A DNA stretch of 64,000 bases from Sphingomonas immobilis (GTDB taxonomy: Bacteria; Pseudomonadota; Alphaproteobacteria; Sphingomonadales; Sphingomonadaceae), in NCBI RefSeq assembly GCF_030580995.1, contig NZ_JAUQSZ010000014.1:62001-126000 (forward strand), read 5' to 3'. This document shows positions 1 to 8,078 of the stretch, piece after piece (the first letter of the stretch is position 1; each line of letters starts with the position of its first letter). The notes under the pieces were generated by a model. The model had not been told where the DNA came from. It saw only the letters and a program-made list of their open reading frames with translations, and did no database searches. The position numbers were made by a program, and so were the translations under genes.

Positions 1-483
1 GGGATCGTCGATGGCCATGCCTTCCTGCGAGCTCGCCGCGAGCGGGCTCTGAACGCCAACACCGCGCAGGGTACGCCCGTTGTGTTCGCCGGTGGCCGCC
101 TCACCTTCGCCAACGACGACGATATGAAGACGTTCGCCGATAACCTGCTGGCCACCCTCAACAAGGTTCGCGCCCATGTCGGCGACATGTATCTCGTACA
201 CGGCGGCGATATGAAGGGTATCGAGCGGCTTGCAGCATCCTGGGCCGAGCAGAATGGCATCCAGCAGGTGCGGTTCGGTCTCGATCGCAAACTCGGAGAT
301 CGTGCGGGCTTCCGTCGCAACGAGCAGATGCTCTCGCTCAAGCCGCGGTTCGTGGTCGCCTTCCAGGGCAACGGCGTGACGGAGCGGCTTGTCATCGAAG
401 CCAAGGCTCGGGGACTGCGTGTCGTTGATCGCCGCGGCCCATTGGGAAGCCCTCCTTCAGCTGCCCGTCGCTCTGCGGGCTGA
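1..483 (+). CDS. DUF2493 / SLOG-family protein (5' partial)
   Basis: The frame is open from base 1, so the start lies outside the window; about 160 residues are visible and the gene ends with TGA at 481-483. The visible part contains the DUF2493 pattern: an FAGGR strand, then VHGGDMKGIERLAASWA, then FRRNEQML and a late FQGNGVTERL stretch. DUF2493 proteins belong to the SLOG superfamily (Rossmann-like, nucleotide or nucleotide-derivative binding) and are common on alphaproteobacterial plasmids, where their role is unknown. The GG-x-KG-x-ER loop is the presumed ligand site. It is followed directly by a strong terminator. Family assignment is confident; the function is not known. Confidence 0.8.
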   Translation, partial: GIVDGHAFLRARRERALNANTAQGTPVVFAGGRLTFANDDDMKTFADNLLATLNKVRAHVGDMYLVHGGDMKGIERLAASWAEQNGIQQVRFGLDRKLGDRAGFRRNEQMLSLKPRFVVAFQGNGVTERLVIEAKARGLRVVDRRGPLGSPPSAARRSAG

Positions 484-489
484 AGCCGC

Positions 490-519
490 GGGCCGCCGGT
501 TTTCCGGCGGCCCTTTTTT
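490..519 (+). terminator. Rho-independent terminator after the DUF2493 gene
   Basis: A 10-bp perfect stem (490-499 with 504-513, GGGCCGCCGG and its complement) encloses a TTTT loop and is followed by six T residues at 514-519. It starts 7 bases after the stop codon of the upstream gene. Confidence 0.9.
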
Positions 520-710
520 CGCTGTGCTTACCGTCGTCCCCTGGAAATCCCCGCAGGTGAGAGGGGAGGGCGCCGAGGCCCTTTTTGACGTCGATGAATA
601 GCACTGGAACCCGTCGGCCGTTTTGGCGGCCGGGGCGCGGTTCAGAGTCCACCAGCCAACCGCGTTGCCGACGCTGCGCCGGCTGCCGCCCTACCACGAA
701 CTAGAGAGAG

Positions 711-1343
711 ATGATGATGATGCGCGATTTGCATGATGAGGAACTGCGCGCTCTGCTGGCGTTCCGGCAGCGTCACGGGCGCTGCTGGAAGGCCGCGCTG
801 CTGCTACGCTGGTCGGCCGGCACCGACGCCGATGAACCGGGTTCGGCGCATCTGCGCCATCTGCGCAATATCGCAGGGCCGCGCTGGTTGATCGGGCTTC
901 CTGCCGCAACGCTCGATGACGCCGCGCGCCGTTTCGCCGGGATCGCCGATCCGGCGCTGGTCGGCACTTTCATGGCGAATGCTGTGGGATTTGCCCGGGG
1001 TGCGGCGGGTAGCGTGGAGATCGCCCCCGCGAGTGCCGCACATTCGCTGGCGATCGCGATCGAACTCGGCCTCAAAGCCTTTCTGATGAAGGCCGGCTAT
1101 GCCGACGACTGGAACCGTGTCCATATTCGGCATGACCTCGAAAAGGCCCTGGCGCTTGCGATGGAGGCGGGCCTGTCAGGCCTGCCTCCGGAATTGCCGG
1201 AACTCGCCGCGATCCTTTCGCCGGCCTATCGCCGCCACCAGATCGACGCCTTGTTCCGGGCCGGAGCATCACCCTTCGATATGGCCGACGCCTCTCACTG
1301 CGTCGATCGTCTCCTTGCCGTGATCCGAGCGCAGATCGCGTGA
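711..1343 (+). CDS. Two-part protein: small conserved N-terminal domain fused to a HEPN-like domain
   Basis: This is a 210-residue protein with its start at the first of four tandem ATG codons, just after AGAGAGAG. Residues 1 to about 60 (HGRCWKAALLLRW ... RNIAGPRWL) resemble a small free-standing plasmid protein I recognise by pattern but cannot name. Residues 105-200 look like a HEPN domain: helix SAAHSLAIAIELGLKAFL, then R136-VHIR-H141, which fits the RX4-6H catalytic signature of HEPN ribonucleases, then DLEKALALA. HEPN proteins often act in toxin-antitoxin or antiphage systems, usually beside an MNT nucleotidyltransferase, which is absent here. The fold is inferred from motif only. An alternative is a non-catalytic HEPN-like helical domain. 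Confidence 0.55.
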   Translation: MMMMRDLHDEELRALLAFRQRHGRCWKAALLLRWSAGTDADEPGSAHLRHLRNIAGPRWLIGLPAATLDDAARRFAGIADPALVGTFMANAVGFARGAAGSVEIAPASAAHSLAIAIELGLKAFLMKAGYADDWNRVHIRHDLEKALALAMEAGLSGLPPELPELAAILSPAYRRHQIDALFRAGASPFDMADASHCVDRLLAVIRAQIA

Positions 1344-1830
1344 CGGCGCACACCGCATCATCCTGTGCGCGGTTCGAAAAGGCGCTCGCCATTCCCATGA
1401 AGCCAGGGATGGGCGGGCCTGAAGCGTACCGTGCGTCAGACGGCCATTATGTCTGTTGCCGTGAGCGTTGCCGTCGCTTCGCTGCGGACGAGAGTCCAAG
1501 GTGGGAAAAGCGCTGACGGCCGGTTGTGGGGTCTCTGCCCGGGGGACATGCCGCGGCGATAGGGGAAGGTTTCTGCACCGGTTCCTGGGTTCATAGAACC
1601 AAAGCCACCATTCCTTCTTTTTGCCCTGATCCCTAAGTCGGTCGTTCGGTCCTTCCAACCCGCTCCCCTTCGGGCCGAGTTGCCGTGTGCCACGGCTGCC
1701 CGCACCACCCCTTGTGTCGGAGTTCCCCTGCGCGGCTGACGCGCTCCGGTGGAAGCAGCGCCCATGCCCGCCTTTTTCGGGGGTCAGTCGAAGGGACGGT
1801 CCCTTCGGCACCCAAAAAAGGAACCTCGAC
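1344..1830 (+). other. Long non-coding leader upstream of ssb
   Basis: No convincing gene lies in these 487 bases. The last part is the ssb 5' region: a 17-bp dyad at 1790-1806 and an A-rich ribosome-binding stretch (AAAAAAGGAA, about 1814-1823). I see no promoter that I can place with confidence. Confidence 0.5.
1790..1806. promoter_or_regulatory. 8-bp perfect inverted repeat in the ssb leader
   Basis: GAAGGGAC, one central G, then GTCCCTTC. It ends 24 bases before the ssb start codon and could be an operator or a small leader hairpin; no regulator is assigned. Confidence 0.4.
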
Positions 1831-2244
1831 ATGCAGAACCTCGTCATCCTCGCCGGCAATGTCGGCGCCACGCCGGAAGCCCGCACCACCCAGGGCGGCA
1901 CCAAGATCACCCACTTCAGCCTCGCGACCTCGCGGCCCAAGCGCGACAGCAACGGCAAGATCGTCAAGGACGACAATGGCCGGCGGATCGAAGATACCGA
2001 ATGGCACCGGATCACCTGCTTCAACGGCGTCGGCAAGACCGTCGAACAATATGTCGACAAGGGGATGAAGGTGATGGTGCGCGGCCGCATCCACTACACC
2101 CGCTGGACCGACAACGAGAATATCGAGCGGTACGGCGTCGAGATCATCGCCGACGAGGTGACCTTCCTCACCCGCGCCAAGCCCGCCAGTGGCGACCAGG
2201 GCGGCAATGACAGCTCGGTCGATGACGACGAAATTCCCTTCTGA
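1831..2244 (+). CDS. ssb: Single-stranded DNA-binding protein
   Basis: This is a 137-residue SSB. An OB fold spans about residues 1-105 (MQNLVILAGNVGATPEAR, FSLATS, TEWHRITCF, GMKVMVRGRI), followed by a short acidic linker and the tail DDDEIPF, close to the canonical SSB C-terminal peptide that recruits partner proteins. It coats single-stranded DNA; plasmid copies are thought to help during conjugation and establishment. An upstream in-frame extension is open, but the start at 1831 matches the family N terminus and has an AAGGAA ribosome-binding site. It stands alone between a 487-base leader and a terminator. Confidence 0.95.
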   Translation: MQNLVILAGNVGATPEARTTQGGTKITHFSLATSRPKRDSNGKIVKDDNGRRIEDTEWHRITCFNGVGKTVEQYVDKGMKVMVRGRIHYTRWTDNENIERYGVEIIADEVTFLTRAKPASGDQGGNDSSVDDDEIPF

Positions 2245-2254
2245 AACCCGCGAA

Positions 2255-2284
2255 GGCCCGGTGGCAGCAACCACCGGGCCTTTT
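2255..2284 (+). terminator. Rho-independent terminator after ssb
   Basis: Perfect 10-bp stem (2255-2264 with 2271-2280, GGCCCGGTGG and its complement), loop CAGCAA, then TTTT. It separates ssb from the ars promoter. Confidence 0.88.
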
Positions 2285-2310
2285 GCTGTGTCGGCATTCC
2301 TCTGCTGGGC

Positions 2311-2339
2311 TTGTCAGAAATCCATATATCCAATATTAT
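2311..2339 (+). promoter_or_regulatory. ars operon promoter (-35 TTGTCA, 17-bp spacer, -10 TATTAT)
   Basis: TTGTCA at 2311-2316 and TATTAT at 2334-2339 are separated by exactly 17 bases, a near-consensus housekeeping promoter. Transcription would start about 7 bases downstream, at or next to the arsR ATG at 2346, so the mRNA looks leaderless; no Shine-Dalgarno precedes the ATG. Confidence 0.72.
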
Positions 2340-2350
2340 CGATATATGGA
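2321..2350. promoter_or_regulatory. Putative ArsR operator
   Basis: Perfect inverted repeat TCCATATATC (2321-2330) and GATATATGGA (2341-2350) with a 10-base spacer. It covers the -10 box, the predicted transcription start and the arsR start codon, the usual arrangement for an ArsR repressor that blocks polymerase until arsenite binds. Confidence 0.7.
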
Positions 2351-2678
2351 CAATGATTCTGCTATCAGCGCACTGGCGGCGCTTGCCCAAGGCACTCGCC
2401 TCGATGCGTTTCGCTTGCTGGTGCGTCATGAGCCCGATGGCCTGGCCGCGGGCGAAGTCGCCCGCCAGCTCAATATCCCCCAGAATACGATGTCGTCGCA
2501 TCTGGCCGGGCTTGCGCGTGCGGGCCTGATCCGTGCCGAGCGCCACAGTCGCCAGATCATCTACCGCGCCGACCTCGATCAGCTCAAGGCGCTGACCCTG
2601 TTCCTGGTCAAGGATTGCTGCGGGGGCAGGGCGGAACTGTGCGAGCCGCTGATCGCCGAGCTTGTTCCCTGCTGCTGA
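2346..2678 (+). CDS. arsR: Arsenite-responsive repressor of the ArsR/SmtB family
   Basis: This is a 110-residue winged-helix repressor with the recognition region NIPQNTMSSHLAGLARAGLI at about residues 43-62 and a wing near RHSRQIIYR. The C-terminal cluster C91, C92, C99 resembles the C-terminal arsenite site of Acidithiobacillus-type ArsR rather than the CVC site of the E. coli protein; a second CC pair ends the protein. The start was placed at ATG 2346, not the upstream in-frame TTG at 2283, because the family N terminus begins there and the promoter predicts an mRNA starting at this codon. It heads the ars operon and very likely represses it through the overlapping dyad. Confidence 0.92.
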   Translation: MDNDSAISALAALAQGTRLDAFRLLVRHEPDGLAAGEVARQLNIPQNTMSSHLAGLARAGLIRAERHSRQIIYRADLDQLKALTLFLVKDCCGGRAELCEPLIAELVPCC

Positions 2679-2689
2679 CGGAGCCCTGT

Positions 2690-3211
2690 ATGCCCGACCA
2701 TATTTATAATGTCCTGTTCCTGTGTACCGGAAACTCGGCGCGTTCCATCCTTGGCGAAGCGGTCATGAACAAGCTCGGCGAGGGGCGTTTCAGGGCCTAT
2801 AGCGCCGGGAGCCAGCCAAAGGAGCAGGTCCACCCAATGGCATTGTCGGTGCTTCAGGGGCTCGGCTTCGATACCACCGATATGCGGTCCAAGAGCTGGG
2901 ATGAGTTTGCCGGTGCCGGTGCGCCGCAGTTCGATTTCATCTTCACGGTCTGCGACAATGCAGCCGGTGAGACCTGTCCGGTATGGATCGGCCATCCCAT
3001 GACAGCGCATTGGGGCATTGAAGACCCTGCCGCGATCGAGGGCGAGGGGCAACGCGAGGCCTTCCTGCAGGCGCTGCGCTATTTGCAAAATCGCATTGCG
3101 CTGTTTCTGGCGCTCCCGATCTCGAGCCTCGATGACATGGCGATGCGGCGCAAGCTCAAGGACATCGGACAGGGCGAAGGCGCGAGCGCCAAGGCGGAGG
3201 CGAGTGAATGA
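2690..3211 (+). CDS. arsC: Arsenate reductase ArsC, low-molecular-weight phosphatase type
   Basis: This 173-residue protein has the phosphatase loop C12-TGNSA-R18 in FLCTGNSARS, the CX5R signature of thioredoxin-coupled (or mycothiol-like) arsenate reductases and LMW tyrosine phosphatases. Later landmarks are the IFTVCDNAAGETCP segment with two candidate redox cysteines, and HWGIEDPA, carrying the aspartate acid. It reduces arsenate to arsenite for export. The start is ATG 2690, 12 bases after the arsR stop; longer upstream readings overlap arsR and lack family similarity. Its 3' end overlaps the next arsC by 4 bases (ATGA), so the two reductases are translationally coupled. Confidence 0.92.
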   Translation: MPDHIYNVLFLCTGNSARSILGEAVMNKLGEGRFRAYSAGSQPKEQVHPMALSVLQGLGFDTTDMRSKSWDEFAGAGAPQFDFIFTVCDNAAGETCPVWIGHPMTAHWGIEDPAAIEGEGQREAFLQALRYLQNRIALFLALPISSLDDMAMRRKLKDIGQGEGASAKAEASE

Positions 3212-3642
3212 CCGTGGACATCATCATCTACCACAATCCCGAATGCGGGACATCGCGCAACGCGCTCGCGATGATCCGCAATGCCGGGATCGAACCGCAT
3301 GTGGTCGAATATCTGAAGACGCCGCCTTCACGCAGTCAGCTGGAAAGCCTGATCGCACGCGCCGGGATCGGTGCGCGCGCCTTGTTGCGCGAGAAGGGCA
3401 CGCCCTTTGCGGACCTCGGCCTGGGCGATGAAGGTCTTTCCGATGCGGCGCTGATCGACGCAATGATGGCCCATCCCATCCTCATCAACCGTCCGCTCGT
3501 GGTCTCGCCGCTCGGCGTCAAGCTCTGCCGCCCTTCCGAAGCGGTGCTGGAACTCATCCCCGCGGCCCAACGCGGTGCTTTCGCCAAGGAAGACGGCGAG
3601 CAGGTCGTCGACGCTGCCGGCAACCGCGTCACAGCAGGCTGA
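3208..3642 (+). CDS. arsC: Arsenate reductase ArsC, glutaredoxin-coupled type
   Basis: This is a 144-residue member of the ArsC/Spx thioredoxin-fold family. The catalytic cysteine is C13 in YHNPECGTSRNAL, and the family landmarks VEYLKTPPSR and LINRPLVVSPLGVKLCRP follow, including the arginines that bind arsenate. It uses glutathione and glutaredoxin, a different chemistry from the phosphatase-type ArsC just upstream. Having two non-homologous reductases back to back with a 4-base overlap is a redundancy seen in some alphaproteobacterial ars operons. Three bases separate its stop from the acetyltransferase start. Confidence 0.94.
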   Translation: MTVDIIIYHNPECGTSRNALAMIRNAGIEPHVVEYLKTPPSRSQLESLIARAGIGARALLREKGTPFADLGLGDEGLSDAALIDAMMAHPILINRPLVVSPLGVKLCRPSEAVLELIPAAQRGAFAKEDGEQVVDAAGNRVTAG

Positions 3643-3645
3643 ACG

Positions 3646-4182
3646 ATGGCAGCGTTCACGGTCCGGCCGGCGGTCCTCGCCGACGCGCCGGCGATCGCCG
3701 CCATCTACGCCCATCATGTCCGGGAGGGCACCGCCAGCTTCGATACCAGCCCGCGCTCGTTGATGGAGACCGAAGCCAAGATTGACGCATGCTTGGCGAA
3801 AGGCTGGCCCTTCCTCGCCGCCCAGCAGGGCGGCCATGTTGTCGGCTATGCTTATGCCACGCAGTTTCGCGATCGGCCTGCCTATGCATCGAGCTGTGAG
3901 AACTCGATTTATATCGATCCCGGGCATCAGCGCCGAGGTGTCGGAAAGGCGCTGCTTGCTGCTCTGCTGGCACAGGCCGAGGTGGCAGGATTTCGCCAGA
4001 TGATTGCCGTCATCGGCGGGGGTGAAGCGGCATCGGTCGCCCTCCATGCCAAGCTCGGCTTCGAACATGCCGGCACGATGCGGTCGGTGGGACGCAAGTT
4101 CGGACGCTGGCTCGACACCATCTACATGCAGATCGCGCTGGGCGTCGGTGACGCCGCCCCACCGCTCAAGGAACCGCAATGA
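3646..4182 (+). CDS. arsN1: GNAT N-acetyltransferase, ArsN1 type (arsinothricin/phosphinothricin)
   Basis: A 178-residue GNAT enzyme of the phosphinothricin acetyltransferase branch. Visible landmarks are [20 protein letters not shown] at the N terminus, the [18 protein letters not shown] segment (acetyl-CoA pyrophosphate loop Q-R-R-G-V-G) near residues 85-105, and [13 protein letters not shown] late. ArsN1 proteins in ars operons acetylate arsinothricin, an organoarsenical antibiotic, and often its analogue phosphinothricin. The operon position between arsC and acr3 supports that reading over a general GNAT. The stop overlaps the acr3 start by 4 bases. Confidence 0.85.
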   Translation: MAAFTVRPAVLADAPAIAAIYAHHVREGTASFDTSPRSLMETEAKIDACLAKGWPFLAAQQGGHVVGYAYATQFRDRPAYASSCENSIYIDPGHQRRGVGKALLAALLAQAEVAGFRQMIAVIGGGEAASVALHAKLGFEHAGTMRSVGRKFGRWLDTIYMQIALGVGDAAPPLKEPQ

Positions 4183-5246
4183 CCCAGACCCGTCGACCAC
4201 GGCTATCCTTTCTCGATCGCTATCTCACCTTGTGGATTTTTCTGGCGATGGTCCTGGGCGTAGGCCTTGGCACGAGCATCGAGGGTCTACCTGCCGCGAT
4301 CAACGGCCTGTCCTGGGGCACCACGAATATACCGATTGCGATTGGTCTCATCATGATGATGTATCCACCGCTGGCCAAGGTTCGCTATGAGGAGCTGCCG
4401 CGCGTCTTCGAGAACAAGCGGGTGCTGGCGATATCGCTTGTCCAGAATTGGATCATCGGCCCGGTGCTGATGTTCCTTCTGGCCGTCATCTTCCTGCGCG
4501 CCGAGCCAGCTTATATGACAGGTCTCATCTTGATCGGGCTGGCCCGATGCATCGCGATGGTCATCGTCTGGAACCAGCTTGCCAAGGGCGACAATCAATA
4601 TGTCGCGGCGCTGGTGGCGTTCAATTCGATCTTCCAGATCCTGTTCTTCAGCCTCTATGCCTGGTTCTTCCTCGCCTTCCTGCCGCCTTTGTTCGGGCTG
4701 GAGGGCAGCGTCATCGACGTCAGCTTCTGGATCATCGCGCAAGCGGTCGCGGTCTACCTGGGTATTCCTTTCCTCGCGGGATATCTGACCCGGAAGGGTC
4801 TCGTCGCGGCCAAAGGGCGCGACTGGTACGAGGGCGTATTCCTCCCGAAGATCGGTCCGGTCACGCTCATCGCCCTCCTGTTCACGATCGTTGCGATGTT
4901 CAGCCTGAAGGGCAGCGAGATCGTTACGCTCCCGGGGGATGCCGTCCGTATCGCCATCCCGCTGACGATCTATTTCGTTGTCCAGTTCTCGATCAGCTTC
5001 TTCATGGGCAAGCTGATCGCCAGCGACTATCCACGCACGACGGCGGTGGCTTTCACGGCTGCGGGTAATAATTTCGAGCTGGCCATTGCCGTCGCGATCG
5101 CCGCTTTCGGGCTGGCGTCCCCGGTCGCTTTCGCAGCCGTCATCGGCCCACTGGTGGAGGTGCCAGTGCTGATCCTGCTGGTGAATGTCGCCTTCTGGTT
5201 CGGTCGCCGCTGGTTTCCCGATACCGTGCCCGAGCAAGGCCGATGA
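4179..5246 (+). CDS. acr3: Arsenite efflux permease, ACR3 family
   Basis: A 355-residue membrane protein with about ten predicted helices, in the range of bacterial ACR3. The conserved helix-4 segment [21 protein letters not shown] carries C124, equivalent to the cysteine required for arsenite transport in characterised ACR3 proteins, and [15 protein letters not shown] near residue 295 carries the conserved NNFELA motif with the essential glutamate. It exports arsenite driven by the proton gradient, completing the reduce-and-export pathway begun by the two ArsC proteins. It overlaps both neighbours by 4 bases. Confidence 0.96.
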   Translation: MTQTRRPRLSFLDRYLTLWIFLAMVLGVGLGTSIEGLPAAINGLSWGTTNIPIAIGLIMMMYPPLAKVRYEELPRVFENKRVLAISLVQNWIIGPVLMFLLAVIFLRAEPAYMTGLILIGLARCIAMVIVWNQLAKGDNQYVAALVAFNSIFQILFFSLYAWFFLAFLPPLFGLEGSVIDVSFWIIAQAVAVYLGIPFLAGYLTRKGLVAAKGRDWYEGVFLPKIGPVTLIALLFTIVAMFSLKGSEIVTLPGDAVRIAIPLTIYFVVQFSISFFMGKLIASDYPRTTAVAFTAAGNNFELAIAVAIAAFGLASPVAFAAVIGPLVEVPVLILLVNVAFWFGRRWFPDTVPEQGR

Positions 5247-6022
5247 ACGAGGACCTCATGGCCTTTGAACGCCTGCGCCAGCTGTCCGAGCCGGATTATC
5301 TACCGGCTCTGAAGATGGCATTTGCCCGCCCGAGGCCCGCGCTTGGTCTCGGCCCGAACGATCCGCCGCCGCGCATTCTTCTCCTCTATGGCAGCTTGCG
5401 GGAGCGATCCTACTCGCGGCTTGTGGTGGAAGAATCTGCGCGGCTGCTCCAGTTTTTCGGATGTGAAACGCGGATATTCGATCCTTCTGATCTGCCGCTT
5501 CCAGACCAGGTCGAAGGGGACGACCACCCGGCCGTTGCCGAATTACGAGCGCATTCCTTGTGGTCGGAAGGGCAGATCTGGTGCAGCCCGGAACGGCACG
5601 GGCAGATCACCGGTATCATGAAGGCCCAGATCGACCATCTGCCTCTGGCGTATCAGGGCATGCGCCCGACGCAGGGGCGGACCCTCGCTGTGATGCAGGT
5701 TAGCGCGGGTTCGCAATCCTTCAACAGCGTCAACACACTGCGCATCCTTGGCCGGTGGATGCGCATGTTCACGATCCCCAACCAGTCGAGCGTGGCCAAG
5801 GCGTTCGCCGAATTTGACGATGGCGGCCGCATGAAGCCGTCGAGCTATTATGATCGCATCGTCGATGTGGTCGAGGAGCTTGTACGCTTTACCGTCCTGC
5901 TGCGGCCGCATGCGGATCAACTCGTCGATCGCTATTCCGAACGGAGCGAAGCGGGCATTCCTGTAGACCCATCGAACGATCTCTCGTCGATCGCGATAGC
6001 GCCCCAAACCATACGGGGATGA
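5243..6022 (+). CDS. arsH: ArsH, NADPH-dependent FMN reductase / organoarsenical oxidase
   Basis: A 259-residue flavodoxin-like protein. [15 protein letters not shown] is the FMN phosphate loop, and [21 protein letters not shown] and [20 protein letters not shown] are highly conserved ArsH blocks. ArsH oxidises trivalent methyl- and aryl-arsenicals and can reduce other metals or quinones. It is the last intact gene of the ars operon. A second ATG at codon 6 (MAFERLR) is an equally possible start; the first overlaps acr3 by 4 bases and is preferred for coupling. Confidence 0.95.
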   Translation: MNEDLMAFERLRQLSEPDYLPALKMAFARPRPALGLGPNDPPPRILLLYGSLRERSYSRLVVEESARLLQFFGCETRIFDPSDLPLPDQVEGDDHPAVAELRAHSLWSEGQIWCSPERHGQITGIMKAQIDHLPLAYQGMRPTQGRTLAVMQVSAGSQSFNSVNTLRILGRWMRMFTIPNQSSVAKAFAEFDDGGRMKPSSYYDRIVDVVEELVRFTVLLRPHADQLVDRYSERSEAGIPVDPSNDLSSIAIAPQTIRG

Positions 6023-6026
6023 GCCA

Positions 6027-6317
6027 TTGGCATGCGGCAGACCATCAGTCCCCATCCTACGACTGGTCAGCCAAGTGCTTTTGGGCATCATCGGCATTCC
6101 ATTTGTGGGAATGGGGGCGGTCCTATTGCTGTGAAACACGCCTGGCAGTGCTTTTCTGACTGGGGCCGATCTCGCTGCACGGCTTGTCGCCGCTGCCGCG
6201 ATCGTGGGCGGCACCTTCTTTGGCTGCTGTGCCCATCTCGAAGCTGCCTATTGGCGGGCGGCGCTGATCGCGGGCGTTGGCCTGGTCATAGCTGTCGGCG
6301 CCTTGGCGTTCGTATAG
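6027..6317 (+). pseudogene. Small membrane protein gene with an in-frame stop, end of the ars operon
   Basis: In the frame starting near TTG 6027 the sequence reads LRLVSQVLLGIIGIPFVGMGAVLLL, then TGA at 6132-6134, then NTPGSAFLTGADLAARLVAA and two more hydrophobic segments ending ALAFV-stop at 6315-6317. Both halves are in one frame and together would make a membrane protein of roughly 90 residues with about three helices. The TGA sits where TGG (Trp) would read through, so a single base change could have inactivated it. Which family it belongs to is not known. It starts just after arsH, so it was probably part of the operon. Confidence 0.6.
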
Positions 6318-6324
6318 AATTCGG

Positions 6325-7377
6325 TCAGGATGCCGATGCGTTCAGGGCGTTCTGGAGCGCAGCAATGTTTTCGACGACATCGTCGAATGCGGGCGCCGCG
6401 CCGAAGATCATGCCGGTCATCGCGCGATAGTCACGGCGCAAATCATCGACCATGTCGCCCTCGGGGCACAGCGCGAAGCTTCCAGGCACGGCGGTCGCGA
6501 GATCGAAGGCGGGCCGGTTGAAGAACAGCCTGGCATGGGCGACGCAATCACGTCCAAGCGCCGGATCAGCCAGCGCGCGCTTGCCCGCGTCGGATTGCAG
6601 CAGCTCATGGAGGTCATAATAATGGCGCGACACGCGCTGCCCGTTGCCGCGCAGGACGCCGCGGATCTCGAACCAGCGCCGCAGGCCGTGGAGGATGACC
6701 ACCTTGTCCCAGAACGTCCGTTCCGCATCGACGATCGTGATATTGGTGATGGCCAGATCGATCCCCGGCACGTCGTTTTCGAGATAGGGCCGGACCGTAT
6801 GTAATGCGTGGGGATCGAGCGCGGACTTCGCGCCAGACTCGATCTTCACCGCCTTGCCGACATAGGCGTCGACAGGCGTGACCGTGGGATAGCGTAGATA
6901 AAGCGCCTGCGCGTCCTCGGGGTCCGGTTCGACGCGCCATTGCCCGATGGCGATGTTCAGGCGGTCTGCGGCTTCGCCAACGAGCGTGGCGAGCTGGTCG
7001 TGCAGCGGTCCCTGGATATGCGCCTCGCAGGCTTCGCGGATTGCGTCGAGCGCGGCTTGCCGTTTCTTTCCGCTCATCGCCTCGAGTTCGGCGATCGAGG
7101 CGGTCTGCCCGAGATCGTCGCGAAAGACGGTGACGTCGATATCCTCGGAGAAGCGCCGGATGAGCCCAAAGCCCTTAGACAGCGAGGTGCCGCCCTTGAA
7201 CAGGAGGCGTGGACCTGGCGGCAATCCGTTGAACAAGGCGTCGAGCGTCCAGCAGACCCAGAAGTCCTTCTCGACATTCTGGGGCGTGGTGCCGATGCGT
7301 TGGGCGGTCGTGGTGAACAGGCCGAGACGGGTCTCATCGTCTGCGCTGATGATCCGGTCATAGTCAGGATTCATCAT
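6325..7377 (-). CDS. abiEii: Type IV toxin: AbiEii-like nucleotidyltransferase (system 1)
   Basis: A 350-residue DNA polymerase beta-like nucleotidyltransferase. KGGTSLSK (residues 61-68) and SEDID (77-81) match the GG-T-S-L-K and D-x-D catalytic motifs of AbiEii toxins, which add nucleotides to tRNA or otherwise use GTP to stop growth. A C-terminal helical region follows, with WDKVVILHGL and RHYYDLHELL as family landmarks. The start was set at ATG 7377 because it overlaps the upstream antitoxin stop by 4 bases; a longer reading to 7428 lies inside the antitoxin gene. It forms a two-gene operon with the downstream-numbered antitoxin and converges on the ars operon. Confidence 0.88.
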   Translation of the reverse strand: MMNPDYDRIISADDETRLGLFTTTAQRIGTTPQNVEKDFWVCWTLDALFNGLPPGPRLLFKGGTSLSKGFGLIRRFSEDIDVTVFRDDLGQTASIAELEAMSGKKRQAALDAIREACEAHIQGPLHDQLATLVGEAADRLNIAIGQWRVEPDPEDAQALYLRYPTVTPVDAYVGKAVKIESGAKSALDPHALHTVRPYLENDVPGIDLAITNITIVDAERTFWDKVVILHGLRRWFEIRGVLRGNGQRVSRHYYDLHELLQSDAGKRALADPALGRDCVAHARLFFNRPAFDLATAVPGSFALCPEGDMVDDLRRDYRAMTGMIFGAAPAFDDVVENIAALQNALNASAS

Positions 7378-8033
7378 GCGGCCGATGCCTGGCTGGCCAG
7401 CATCGGCTTGAGATACGCCTGCATCCATGCCGGCAATGTCGACAGGCCATCGGCCAGATCGTCGCGCAGGGTTTTGCCCTGTCGGGAGTCATGCAGCAGC
7501 GTCCTGAGCCGCCGGTGGACCATGGCATCGTCCTGACTGTCACCGCCCATCGTATCGCGCAGCCAATGGAGGGCCTGGACGATACGCATCGCGGGCCGCC
7601 CCGCCCAGAAGAGTTTGCTGGCGGCGGTCAGGCGGAAGCTGATGGTGAGATGGCCGAGATGGATTGTCTTGAGCCGCGCATCGGTATGAACGACGATCTT
7701 GGCCGGGACTGCATTGGTGAGGCCCAGATCATTGGCGGCGGTCATGCCGTCGACCAGCACCCGGATCTGATCGCGGCGGGCGACCGCATCGATGACCTCG
7801 CGCGGATCAGGCGGGCTGCTTTGTTGGGTCAGGCTGTTGCGCCCTGGCTTGTCGTAGAGGCCGCGGTCGATCCGGCGGAGCATGTCGGCGGTCACCAGGC
7901 GTTGCAGTGTCTTGTCGACGGCATCGCGGCTGCCGAGGTCAAGGAAATCCCCAGGCGTCCAGACCGCTTTGGGCGCGCGCGCGTCGATCCGCTGGAGAAT
8001 GGCGGCTTTGAGGTCGGGAGCATCAGTGGCCAT
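7374..8033 (-). CDS. abiEi: AbiEi-like antitoxin / transcriptional regulator (system 1)
   Basis: A 219-residue protein of the DUF6088/AbiEi class. An N-terminal winged helix (AVWTPGDFLDLGSRDAVDKT, then LVTADMLRRIDRGLYDKP) is followed by a conserved C-terminal domain with VDGMTAANDLGL and LTAASKLFWAGRPAMRI. Such antitoxins neutralise the nucleotidyltransferase toxin without direct binding (type IV) and repress their own operon. The start was placed at ATG 8033 rather than 8159 because the sequence upstream is occupied by two perfect operators, and the extension lacks family similarity. The stop overlaps the toxin start by 4 bases. Confidence 0.85.
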   Translation of the reverse strand: MATDAPDLKAAILQRIDARAPKAVWTPGDFLDLGSRDAVDKTLQRLVTADMLRRIDRGLYDKPGRNSLTQQSSPPDPREVIDAVARRDQIRVLVDGMTAANDLGLTNAVPAKIVVHTDARLKTIHLGHLTISFRLTAASKLFWAGRPAMRIVQALHWLRDTMGGDSQDDAMVHRRLRTLLHDSRQGKTLRDDLADGLSTLPAWMQAYLKPMLASQASAA

Positions 8034-8061
8034 GTCCGAAATATCTATACAAATTTCGGAC
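8034..8061. promoter_or_regulatory. abiE-1 operator, proximal copy
   Basis: GTCCGAAAT (8034-8042) and its exact complement ATTTCGGAC (8053-8061) with a 10-base spacer. It abuts the abiEi start codon on the minus strand. TATAGAT inside the spacer on that strand may be the -10 box. Confidence 0.72.
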
Positions 8062-8078
8062 AAGAGTAAATCAAAACC

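Noticed and set aside
1269..2274. Long minus-strand readings over the ssb leader and ssb
   Set aside because: They run antisense through the OB fold of ssb and have no family similarity.
6032..6430. 132-residue plus-strand reading after arsH
   Set aside because: It is the wrong frame over the broken membrane-protein gene and runs antisense into the abiEii 3' end.
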